This document shows, piece by piece, positions 1-6,858 of a stretch of 11,742 nt of DNA. Position 1 is the stretch's first letter; each line of letters starts with the position of its first letter. A model generated the notes under the pieces. That model did no database searches. It was not told where the DNA came from and worked only from the letters and a program-made list of their open reading frames with translations. A program made the position numbers and the translations under genes. Source of the stretch: Acanthaster planci (taxonomy: Eukaryota; Echinodermata; Asteroidea; Valvatida; Acanthasteridae); contig NW_019091570.1 in NCBI RefSeq assembly GCF_001949145.1, positions 493,777-505,518 on the forward strand, given 5' to 3'.

Positions 1-44
1 CCCTAACCCAAAATATATATATTGATAAACACTGTATGCTCAGT

Positions 45-239
45 GCTTGTCCGAGAGCTTGCGAAAAAAGTCACAAGCTTATTTGGGTGGGACTCAAACC
101 CATGACTCGGAAAAGCCAGCCGACCCTGGCAAGCTCAGTGGTCGAGTGGTTAAGATGTCTGCACTAGTAAGCAGGAGGTCGTGGGTTCGAGTCCCACCCG
201 AGAAAGCTTGTGACTTTTTTGGCAAGCTCTCGGACAAGC
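45..239. mobile_element. Foldback (palindromic) element with tRNA-like core
   Basis: Two arms of about 62 bp are inverted copies of each other: 45-106 matches the reverse complement of 178-239 at roughly 56 of 62 positions by eye. The outer 36 bp differ at one base only. The outer ends read GCTTGTCCGAGAGCTTG and its complement. The arms include the T-arm/B-box of a tRNA-like sequence, so a B box lies in each arm pointing inward from opposite strands, while the 71-bp spacer holds the single A box. This could be a MITE that captured a tRNA-derived SINE, or a SINE duplicated in inverted orientation. No transposase and no convincing target-site duplication are visible at the edges. The structure is directly seen; its class is inferred. 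Confidence 0.75.
132..204 (+). pseudogene. tRNA-like relic with A and B boxes
   Basis: The sequence folds almost as a tRNA. The A box TGGTCGAGTGG is at 139-149 and a consensus B box GGTTCGAGTCC is at 184-194. The D stem is GTC/GAT (141-143/154-156), the anticodon stem TCTGC/GCAGG (158-162/171-175) and the T stem GTGGG/CCCAC (181-185/193-197). The anticodon loop has eight bases instead of seven. The acceptor arm (132-138 against 198-204) pairs at only about four of seven positions. The D-arm and the ACTAG of the anticodon loop resemble eukaryotic tRNA-Ser, but the long variable arm is missing. It is probably a pol III promoter of SINE type, not a translating tRNA. Confidence 0.65.
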
Positions 240-600
240 CAACTAACTCAACTAACAGCAGCTCTCAGCTTGTAGCCCAGATCGATAGTACGAAGTGTAC
301 ATACACATGCACCGGCCAGACACATTGTGCTAGATGCCAGAAAAAATGGCAAAAGCACATATGGTATGGCATGCACATTGATCTCCATTATTTGTACATA
401 TATACGGTCCAAGATGAAGTTCAAAATGTAACAGACCCAGGTCTAATCAAACCTTTAACTCGATACAACATTCTCAACAGTCTTTGAACTGGCTCCCGTG
501 GCCTATAAGGGAGGGAAAACTTGCGCAGAACATAAGCAATTAGCTTATATTTAGCTTGTCAAGGACATCTAAAGACTGACTTACTCACGTTGCGGGACAG
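240..600. other. Non-coding stretch, nothing recognised
   Basis: A 146-codon open frame runs from 47 to 487 through the foldback element. Its first part is a translation of the tRNA-like repeat and the rest has no recognisable domain, so I do not call it a gene. No repeat or RNA gene is visible here. Confidence 0.5.
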
Positions 601-601
601 A

Positions 602-643
602 GTGTCTGCTCTACTGGGTGAATCTTTCTTTGAGAGCAGACAC
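602..643. repeat. Inverted repeat, 11-bp perfect stem
   Basis: GTGTCTGCTCT (602-612) is the exact reverse complement of 633-643, with a 20-nt loop. It is the first of five perfect stem-loops between 600 and 1115. Confidence 0.8.
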
Positions 644-706
644 CTTTAAAGAAGGGTGTTGGTTTTAAGATTGGGGTTGTCTTCCTTTGGGTCTGTATCT
701 TCCAGT

Positions 707-736
707 ACTGCCCATGAGGGTTGAGAAGAGGGCAGT
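707..736. repeat. Inverted repeat, 7-bp perfect stem
   Basis: ACTGCCC (707-713) pairs with GGGCAGT (730-736). This is the weakest member of the cluster and could be chance by itself. Confidence 0.6.
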
Positions 737-889
737 GCAGGACTTGACTAGTGTAGAGCCAAGGCATGATAGAAAGGGGGATGAGAAATTCTCCTAATGT
801 TTGTCCTCCGAATCTATTGTGGCTCCCGGTTAGTTTCTGAGTTACTCTTTTGGTATGACTGAAAGTGAGGGCTGGAGAGCAGGGAGAAA

Positions 890-912
890 TCCTTTTTCAA
901 CTTCAAAAAGGA
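890..912. repeat. Hairpin, 8-bp perfect stem
   Basis: TCCTTTTT (890-897) pairs with AAAAAGGA (905-912) across a 7-nt loop. Confidence 0.75.
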
Positions 913-975
913 AGATACTCCAAAAAGAGACATGAAATAAATCGGAGACAGTGGAGTAAGATTTCATGTAGGCTA

Positions 976-1004
976 GATAAAGATGGTTTGACTTCATCTT
1001 TATC
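976..1004. repeat. Hairpin, 10-bp perfect stem
   Basis: GATAAAGATG (976-985) pairs exactly with CATCTTTATC (995-1004) across a 9-nt loop. Confidence 0.8.
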
Positions 1005-1095
1005 AAGCAAGGAGTTATTGCTGAAAGACTAGCTAAGTCGGATGATGACAACATTAGCAACAGTCTATAATTTTAGGACATGCAAACTCATGCTG

Positions 1096-1115
1096 AAGCA
1101 TTCTGAAGAATGCTT
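1096..1115. repeat. Hairpin, 8-bp perfect stem, 4-nt loop
   Basis: AAGCATTC (1096-1103) pairs exactly with GAATGCTT (1108-1115) around the loop TGAA. Confidence 0.8.
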
Positions 1116-1640
1116 GTCCTATGTTTGGAGTGGCCGTTTATGTGCCTGGGATCTTCAGCCAATTATTAAAGCCAGGCCACATGCATTGGAAAAGAAAAAT
1201 TGAAAGCCAAAAAGAACATCCGAAGATAAAAGATCGCTCAAAGAAACAAGTATTCCAATATCCCCATTTTATTCGCTAGCTCAGTGAGTGCCAGCAGTAA
1301 ATAAAGAAATGGATGGAGCCTTGCTGAGTATTGATTCAATTATTTTGATCTTTGTTTCGATCACACGGAGGCGTGGTCGGAAGAGGTAATTTGTGGCACA
1401 CTTGTGACAAAGCAAGTGCTCACAGTAGGCCCACTTTTGTCAGACCACATAACAATCACAGTATATAGACCTTGGACAAGCTCACATGGGGGGAGCTTGT
1501 GTCCGGACAGTATGTGAAGAGTGGCAAGGCCGTGTGGAAGAATCTGTGGAGATCACTCATGTTATAGGCCATAGTGGGTGTAGATGCACATATATAATAC
1601 TGGGAAGCCCCGTGGAAAAGCCCGGGATTACTAGATGAAA
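1116..1640. other. Non-coding stretch with one bulged hairpin
   Basis: No gene is supported. GGACAAGCTC (1474-1483) pairs with 1493-1504 apart from a two-base bulge. A shorter 6-bp stem, CACTTG/CAAGTG, lies at 1399-1404 and 1413-1418. Confidence 0.5.
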
Positions 1641-2156
1641 GGTGCATGAGAATCCGGCGGGCTGATGTGTAGTGTAGTGAAAGGAGCTGTTGTTCAAGCC
1701 ATGGTCAGCGTTGAGTATACATGACCTGGACTAGCATTCACCGGAGACGGCTAGAGAAGACAATGTCCGGTGGAGTGTATCTACTGCATGCCTAGATGCC
1801 CCAAAGAGCGGTCGGATTGAGGCTGAGGCGTAGGCCTGAATGGGTGGACGACGGAGTGACATATGGCAAACAGAGGTCTTGATGGTTATGGTCTGCATCA
1901 TACTTGCGCGGCCCGCCTTCTTTCCACCGGGATCACATTGGAAGTCATGGCAGGGGCAGTTCGGTACCATATAGCATCTACCCACACCTAGATGCCCTGA
2001 TGAAGAGTGAGGGAGGACTATGATTTGAGGTGTAAGATGGTTGATGGGCTGGCATATGGGCGGCGTAGGGCTGTCCCACTGTAAGCATGAGTGAGTCATG
2101 CTGCATGATTGGGTTGCGCTATGCCTCATGGCAGTTCCGTTGTCCGGGACGCGGGT

Positions 2157-2462
2157 GGATATGTTCCCATGTAGCCCAGCACTGTCTCTGCAGGGGCTGC
2201 CCCAGGAGTGTCGGTCCATGACAGGGTAGCGTTCCGATCATGCCTGGGTGGGTGGGTGGAAAGGTTGTCTGAAGGCAGCTGCTAGTGGTGTGAGGCTGTC
2301 GGGGATGCAGATGGGGATGTACCCTCGTAGCCAGGCCTTGTCTCTGCAGGGGCTGCCTCGGGAGGTAACGGGGTGTCGGCCCAGAGCAGGGTAGCATCCA
2401 TATCATGCCTGCGTGTGCCAGTGGGAAGGTTGTCTGAAGCCAGTGGCTCGTGGCATGAAGTG
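2157..2462. repeat. Diverged tandem duplication, period about 158 bp
   Basis: The block at about 2157-2301 is repeated at about 2315-2462. Shared anchors include TGTCTCTGCAGGGGCTGCC (2184 and 2339 regions), CAGGGTAGC, ATCATGCCTG and AAGGTTGTCTGAAG. Small indels and many substitutions separate the copies. The surrounding 1640-2720 tract is richer in G on this strand and has few stops on the minus strand, giving overlapping 160-codon frames with Pro/His/Thr-rich translations. In one minus frame both copies read alike, sharing SDNL, RHD, DTP and AAPAET, but a TAG separates the copies. I treat the frames as unproven. They could be decayed coding repeats or only low-complexity DNA. A GGGT run is at 2246-2259. 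Confidence 0.7.
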
Positions 2463-2619
2463 GTCGGTGTAGCTGGTGTGGGAGGCTTGGGGCTGTCCTG
2501 GTGCATAGTCTTGTGAGCCATACTGGTGGGTCAATATTGTCTACGGTAGGAGCTAGAAATGGGGAGACTGCTGTTGGACTACAGTGCTTGGGAGCTGGGC
2601 ATGGAAATGTTTTCACAGC

Positions 2620-3060
2620 TCAGACCCAGCTAACAGGGGAAATATTCACTTGGAGTGCAGCCCCACTCTACACTTTCATTGACTGCAATGCGATATGGTG
2701 GTGGAGGTGAGGGAACTGAGCATTTGGATACTGCCCGCTCTATAGCTCAGTCCCTGAAGTGTGGTGTGGCTAACCCTAGGCTGGACAGGGAATGGTTCTG
2801 CAAGTAGGTTTTACTGTTAGGATCTACTAGGAAGGTGGGGGACAGAGGAAAGAATTGCTGCACTATCTAGTGGAACCCCAAGCAACTCAGATCACCCCCA
2901 TTGGCCTTATCTAAACACTCAGTGTTATCGTAGCGTAGAGTCAGTGTGGAACCTATGTAAAATGCAAACATGGAAAGAGAAAAGAAAATACCACAAAAAC
3001 AACAAATATACACACTCAATCATGAAAACTATATCAAATTAAGGAATATACATTTATTAC
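2620..3060. other. Non-coding stretch, nothing recognised
   Basis: This tract passes from mixed composition into A-rich DNA near 2960-3060. I see no splice-bounded frame, RNA gene or repeat structure. Confidence 0.5.
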
Positions 3061-3081
3061 AATATGTTAAGGTTGCTCAAA

Positions 3082-3183
3082 TTAACACAGCAACATGTAG
3101 CGAAACGGAAAACTGGAGAATTCGAAGATGCCAAAATTGAAACATCCATTAAGAATCATGCTAAGGAAAAGAAGGACAACCAT
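3082..3183 (-). CDS. Possible 33-residue hydrophobic peptide with ideal Kozak start (speculative)
   Basis: The minus-strand ATG at 3183-3181 lies in GCCGCCACCATGG, a perfect match to the vertebrate Kozak consensus. The frame runs 33 codons to TAA. Its N-terminus, MVVLLFLSMILNGCF, is hydrophobic like a signal peptide or membrane anchor, and the rest is Phe/Leu-rich. The same frame is open upstream for another 31 codons with an earlier ATG, so this start is chosen only for its context. No family is recognised and no promoter or polyadenylation signal ties it to a transcript. It could be a real small peptide, the first exon of a spliced gene, or a chance match in a small CpG-containing patch. 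Confidence 0.18.
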   Translation of the reverse strand: MVVLLFLSMILNGCFNFGIFEFSSFPFRYMLLC

Positions 3184-3438
3184 GGTGGCGGCGCCACTGT
3201 GCATCATGGGCCTAGAGGGCGTGCTATGCTTGATCAAATTTTTAGCGAATAGAATCGAATGCAAAGAAATTTGCATATACAGTCGACTCTCATTAATCCG
3301 AAGGCCTTGGGATTTTCTAAATTAGCTCGTATTATCCGGACCTCGTCTTACGCGAAAGCTGCTGTTCCGCTTGTCGCATGTGTAACCGATCGACCGCATC
3401 GTTAAGCATACAGTACATCATGTATAACCTCCTGTACA

Positions 3439-3458
3439 TACATGTAGGCCTACATGTA
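3439..3458. repeat. 20-bp perfect palindrome
   Basis: The half-site TACATGTAGG is followed by its exact complement, centred on AGGCCT, inside the pogo/Tigger-like element. Related TACATGTA strings recur near 7137, 8860 and 11045. Confidence 0.85.
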
Positions 3459-3737
3459 CTTTGTATGCACATACGTGTGGTTTGGAATTTAATTTTAAAA
3501 CAGTTTAAGTTTATGAAAGTGAGAAGTAACTGTACTTTTTATGAATAAAGACTTGAAATAAAGAACAATAACATACTACAAGAACGGAGAAACCGGTCAA
3601 GTCGGGTTGGAGAATGCATGGTTGGAGTGATGCCGTTTTACATCCCCAGCACGCCGTGATGAGATCATCATACAACGTACGCACGTAAGTACATTAACAT
3701 TTTAGGTGGTAACCAACATCAGTGCTGTGCTTGTTGC

Positions 3738-3789
3738 ATAAAAAGGGCGGGAACCAGTTATTGGTGGTGTGGATTGGCCAGTAGAGGGC
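3738..3789. promoter_or_regulatory. Promoter/insulator-like motif cluster inside the MITE
   Basis: Within about 50 bp lie GGGCGGGAA (3745-3753, an E2F/GC-box consensus), two inverted CCAAT boxes (ATTGG at 3760-3764 and 3773-3777) and CCAGTAGAGGGC (3778-3789). The last matches the CTCF core CCASYAGRKGGC at all twelve positions. On the minus strand the order is CCAAT, CCAAT, TTCCCGCC, as in many cell-cycle promoters. An A-rich TATA-like ATAAAAAG is at 3738-3745 on plus. Motif matches are seen; function is inferred. Confidence 0.35.
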
Positions 3790-4179
3790 TTCACTTGGTG
3801 AATGAAAACCACAGCGCTTTACTGCTGTACACAATCATGTACGGAAGCACCTTTCCGAATTCAATGGATTGACTGATTGACAAGTTGCCTTCAAAAACGC
3901 TTGTGCTAATTAGACAGCTGGGCCCCCAAAATGCTCGTCTTAAACGGAAACTCGTAACAGGCGAGCTCTTATTATGGATTTTTTTCCTCATAGGAATGTG
4001 CATAATTCAGTCGGGACCAGCAAATATACTCGTCTTAACCGGAGTCTCGTCTTACCCGAGCTCGTATTACCGAGAGTCGACTGTATAGTGACTGTTTGGG
4101 TAGGTTGAGTGTAGTGCACCTTAAGGTTTGTACACTGCAGGTCCGTACGTTTTGAGTTGTAATAAGCTACAGCAGTTAA

Positions 4180-4594
4180 CCCCTTGACGACGGGAATTTC
4201 TTTCCAAAAGCCGACTCCAAGAATTCCAGCCTCGCTTGGCCACGAAGGCCACCTGCCAAACCGCAAATTCTCGGTTGCGGCCCAGCGTGCTCTGCACGCT
4301 TTGAATTACACAGTGAAAAGGCTGATTGTTCGGTGGCATGTGGCTCAACTCACGCTTCCACATTCCCGTTGCCTCTTTTCAAAGTGGGGACTATTGTGAA
4401 GCTGGTGATTATGATGCCAATTTGGTCTTTTCATTTCTGGGCTACACATAAAGGCCAATTACCATATATACAAGAGTCGGGGTCTGCCTTCTTTCACTGT
4501 GTTTGCTCGAGCATGGGCCGAGAATAATAGCTGAAAAGCGGGCTGAGGATCTCAATTTTTACGGTGTGTCTTAACGCGTCCCGCCGTTAAGGGG
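4180..4594. mobile_element. piggyBac-like MITE flanked by TTAA
   Basis: The ends are CCCCTTGACGACGGGA (4180-4195) and the complement of CCCCTTAACGGCGGGA (4579-4594), matching at 14 of 16 positions. TTAA lies immediately outside on both sides (4176-4179 and 4595-4598), the fixed target of piggyBac transposases. Ends starting CCC(C/T)TT next to TTAA are usual for this superfamily. The 415-bp interior has no transposase. Short frames in it have no recognisable domain. The element lies 96 bp from the pogo/Tigger-like element and about 100 bp from the stop codon of the minus-strand frame at 4695-4928. Confidence 0.8.
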
Positions 4595-4694
4595 TTAACA
4601 TGCAGGCCTTGCAGACATGGGTTTCATTCTGGCCAAGTCTGCCGAAACACCTATTGTTTTTCCTTAAGCTTTCCCCCCCCTTTTCTCCATTTTT

Positions 4695-4928
4695 TCAGAC
4701 TCTTTCCATAGACATTGCAAACAGTTTTCTTTCACTTATCAACTTTGGCAGTTTACTATTCTGATCACCTTCAGACTCGGCAGACACACTACCAGCCAAA
4801 GATGATCCTAGGTTTTGACTTAGGTTTGGTACACGTTTTTCAACAGCCTTTGGCACTTTACTGGCACTCTTCAACTTTATATTAGGTGCACATTTAGTCC
4901 AACAGCAACAGAGTGTCCCAAAAAATTG
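4695..4928 (-). CDS. Coding-looking C-terminal fragment, unidentified protein
   Basis: A minus-strand frame is open from 4928 to a TGA at 4697-4695, 77 residues with no ATG until near its end. From about 4880 down, the translation is Lys/Ser/Glu-rich and non-repetitive. It includes NIKLKSASKVPKAVEK, SAESEGD and, at the C-terminus, LPKLISERKLFAMSMERV, with balanced codon use. This suggests the end of a nuclear or cytoplasmic protein, perhaps a last exon. The acceptor is unclear: AG before TTGAAG at 4874 would be in phase 0 but has a poor pyrimidine tract. The part above about 4905 resembles a transposon end, so the true coding part may be shorter or truncated. I do not recognise the family, and length alone does not prove coding. 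Confidence 0.3.
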   Translation of the reverse strand, partial: QFFGTLCCCWTKCAPNIKLKSASKVPKAVEKRVPNLSQNLGSSLAGSVSAESEGDQNSKLPKLISERKLFAMSMERV

Positions 4929-5248
4929 TCACTGTGACATCAGTGTCATGTGATATATCATTAAAGGTACAAATTCAATTCTCAATAAAATCTTCTGAAC
5001 TACACAGTGGATTGGAGTGAGACCTTGTTGCAGATACAAAGCACTGAAACCAGAGCTGAAAACCTTATGCTGTCCAGAAATGCATTTCTTGTTTTTTTAA
5101 TGAAAGGGTTTTTTCTACTAAACTTTAAAATTCACAAAAGCCATGTATTCTGTCCTAGTGACAGATACACAAATCTGCTAATCTTCTGTTTTTTTCTTCT
5201 TCATAATGTTCTCTCCACAACTTTATTCACTTTGTATGTTTTTTCTAG

Positions 5249-5332
5249 GTGCCACTTTTGTCACTTCGTAATCTTGCATCTAAAGTTACACCAACAAAAG
5301 ACCCTTATGCACTGATGGTCCTAGTGAAATGA
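5249..5332 (+). CDS. Candidate plus-strand terminal exon (weak)
   Basis: A long T-rich tract at about 5188-5246, ending TTTTTTCTAG, is a strong acceptor-like sequence. It is followed in phase 0 by 27 open codons to TGA at 5330-5332. The translation includes LLSLRNLASKVTPTKDPYAL. No upstream partner exon or donor was found on this strand, and a random 27-codon open stretch is common, so this is tentative. Confidence 0.18.
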   Translation: MPLLSLRNLASKVTPTKDPYALMVLVK

Positions 5333-5377
5333 TGTCATGATAACAACGTTACATGATTTTTATTAAATTTTGAATAT

Positions 5378-5450
5378 TTTTTTGCGTAGGGACTCGAACT
5401 GAGGCTGCATGTAAAGTTGGTATGTATGCCTGCCCATTGGTCAGGATAAG
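5378..5450 (-). pseudogene. tRNA-like SINE relic (weak)
   Basis: On the minus strand AGTTCGAGTCC (5400-5390) matches the pol III B box at ten of eleven positions. Upstream, CCAATGGGCAGGCAT (about 5439-5425) resembles a degenerate A-box/D-arm. An A-run follows at about 5383-5377. The T stem no longer pairs. It is probably the head of an old tRNA-derived SINE and is not obviously related to the one at 132-204. Confidence 0.3.
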
Positions 5451-5822
5451 TGTTTTTTGTTAAGAACTGAACCTTGGCACCTGCAGGCAGAACTAGTACG
5501 TTGTTAAGGCTCCATTCCGGTACCGAATTTAAGGGAGGAGACCTCTGAAGGCCGTCCTCCGAAGAGATTTGAAAGACAAACATTGTTTATCTGCCTCTGC
5601 GGTTGAAAAAAGATAACTGTGTTTTGTGTTTTTCATTTAAGGGTTGAATATAATCCACAAAATTTGTTGGTAAAACATAATTGCCTTGGCAAGTGCAGAT
5701 CGGCAGGTCCCACCGCCTTGAGATGGATAGTTGTAAACAAGGTGTGCCGCGTCAATCAAGGGGACTAAAATAATCAGCCAATGACGATACCACATGTACT
5801 CCATCCGAGGATTCACTGCTTC

Positions 5823-5855
5823 ATTGGCTTGCCTTATATGGAAGGTGGGGGCGTG
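5823..5855. promoter_or_regulatory. CArG box and EGR/KLF-like site next to inverted CCAAT
   Basis: CCTTATATGG (5832-5841) is a perfect CArG box, the SRF/MADS binding consensus. GTGGGGGCGTG (5845-5855) resembles EGR/KLF zinc-finger sites. ATTGG (5824-5828) is an inverted CCAAT box and another CCAAT is at about 5779. A CpG-containing stretch follows to about 5925. No first exon is assigned, so this is only a candidate promoter or enhancer. Confidence 0.3.
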
Positions 5856-5939
5856 TTTATTTGGTAACATAGAACAGAGGGGAATGCGCACGCAGCTTGT
5901 GGGCCGCAGATCAAATATGCACGTTGCCTACTTGACTAG

Positions 5940-6500
5940 ACTAGACTTTATTACAAGTCTCTAACGTGTAGAAGAAAAATGACGCTCCGAAGAAGACAAT
6001 GAAGAAATGGTCAGTTTTAGAGGTGGGAAGAAAACTTACCCTTTTAATATTGCATTTGTCCAGTGATATATTGCCCTGCAAGATTTGTGATTTTATTTCA
6101 TTAATTTTAACTATGTAGTAACATTTTTTTTTCAACGTAGGTTTAGCTGTGATTCGTTATTTTAGTGTCACTGTGTGTGGTATAATTTCTTTTCTTTTAC
6201 CGTAGGTAGGGTTAGAGGCATCCGTCCCCGGGAAAGATCGACACATCACCAATGTCAGCAGGGTTAGGTTCTCCCTGTTGGCAGGGCAGATGTATCCCCA
6301 TACGGTGGTTTGGGTACTAGCGCGGTGACATTCATTCATTTAGCCTTATCTTTCATTTCTTAAATTAAATTAATTAAGTTAATTTTTTTAACGTTGACTT
6401 GTACTGTGCCGTTGATCATTTTTATGGAAACGGTACATTATAAATTATTATTATTATTACTCTAACGTTTACAAAACCTAAACCTAGAATGTTCTATTCA
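5940..6500. other. AT-rich non-coding stretch with a TTA microsatellite
   Basis: No gene is supported. A TTA run lies at 6445-6459 and AATTAA-type simple sequence at about 6361-6385. A GC-richer patch at 6205-6330 has no recognised identity. If the candidate terminal exon at 6561 is real, the part nearest it is its 3' UTR; ATTAAA on minus (6508-6503) could be its poly(A) signal. Confidence 0.45.
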
Positions 6501-6560
6501 CATTTAATGCAATTTGTAAAGATTACTGTCAGGCAAAAGCACCAGAAGACAGTCACAAGG

Positions 6561-6606
6561 CTAATTACAAAATGTTTTAAGAAATTTCATCAGATGCCTG
6601 TACCCT
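6561..6606 (-). CDS. Candidate terminal exon of the minus-strand gene
   Basis: On the minus strand a long pyrimidine tract (about 6640-6613) leads into CTGCAG, with the exon starting at 6606. One base completes a codon left open by the upstream exon at 7268 (CT plus A gives Leu). Fourteen codons follow, read GYRHLMKFLKTFCN, then TAG at 6563-6561. The acceptor is the strongest on this strand in the window. The phase match (1 in 3 by chance) and the short length limit confidence. The 661-bp intron would be GT-AG. Confidence 0.35.
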
Positions 6607-6799
6607 CTGCAGTTGAAGAAGATTGAAATAAGAAGAAGAAATAACGCAAAACAGGAAATCACATTACTTCATGGCTAACTTGTGATTTAGGAATGTTAAA
6701 ACTTAATGTGAGATGTGGGAAAGCTCGTGCAGAAAGAAAAAGAAACAAAACTGGTAAGGAAGACTTTATCCATTTGATGAAATGCCTATTCGTAGCAGA

Positions 6800-6858
6800 T
6801 TAACCCTAACCCTCCTCAATCCTCCAACAGGTGAAGGATTCAGGAGGGTTAGGGTTAA
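6800..6858. repeat. Telomere-motif hairpin bounded by TTAA
   Basis: The left arm TTAACCCTAACCCTCC... (6800-6823) pairs with ...GGAGGGTTAGGGTTAA (6835-6858) at 23 of 24 positions around an 11-nt loop. Each arm carries nearly two TTAGGG repeats. The outer four bases are TTAA on both sides, as in a piggyBac target site. It could be a telomere-repair scar, a minimal TTAA-flanked foldback element, or a template-switch product. Confidence 0.85.

Larger units (their letters stand above)
3280..4083. mobile_element. Non-autonomous pogo/Tigger-like DNA transposon (MITE)
   Basis: The element starts with CAGTCGACTCTC (3280-3291) and ends with its exact complement (4072-4083). It is flanked by TA at 3278-3279 and 4084-4085, the target-site duplication of the Tc1/mariner/pogo superfamily. 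The terminal repeats extend to about 21 bp with three mismatches. CAGT-starting ends plus TA are typical of pogo/Tigger elements. At 804 bp it lacks any transposase frame, so it depended on an enzyme encoded elsewhere. A motif CTCGTMTTA occurs six times, always in the same orientation: 3326, 3342, 3934, 4029, 4046 and 4061. The intact 12-bp ends and retained CpGs suggest a moderately young insertion. Two AATAAA signals lie inside at 3544 and 3557. Confidence 0.8.

Noticed and set aside
1-10. CCCTAACCCA at the window edge as a telomere
   Set aside because: Fewer than two telomeric repeats; it cannot be told from chance at a window boundary.
47-487. 146-codon plus-strand open frame
   Set aside because: It reads through the foldback arms and tRNA-like core; the remainder has no domain or homologous feel and no splice or promoter support.
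1731-2616. Two 160-codon minus-strand frames
   Set aside because: They overlap each other and a third frame in low-stop, repeat-containing DNA, with Pro/His-rich translations that match nothing I know. They are described under the tandem duplication instead.
4184-4527. Several 64-92-codon frames inside the piggyBac-like MITE
   Set aside because: None resembles a piggyBac transposase (no DDD-type domain or Cys-rich tail) and they lie on both strands of a 415-bp element.
5637-5891. 84-codon minus-strand frame
   Set aside because: No recognisable domain or splice boundary; it covers the CArG/EGR motif cluster and reads as chance.
6040-6075. 36-bp minus-strand micro-exon with TTGCAG acceptor and GTAAGT donor
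   Set aside because: The sites are good and the length is a multiple of three, but it lies beyond the candidate stop at 6561 and has no downstream partner.
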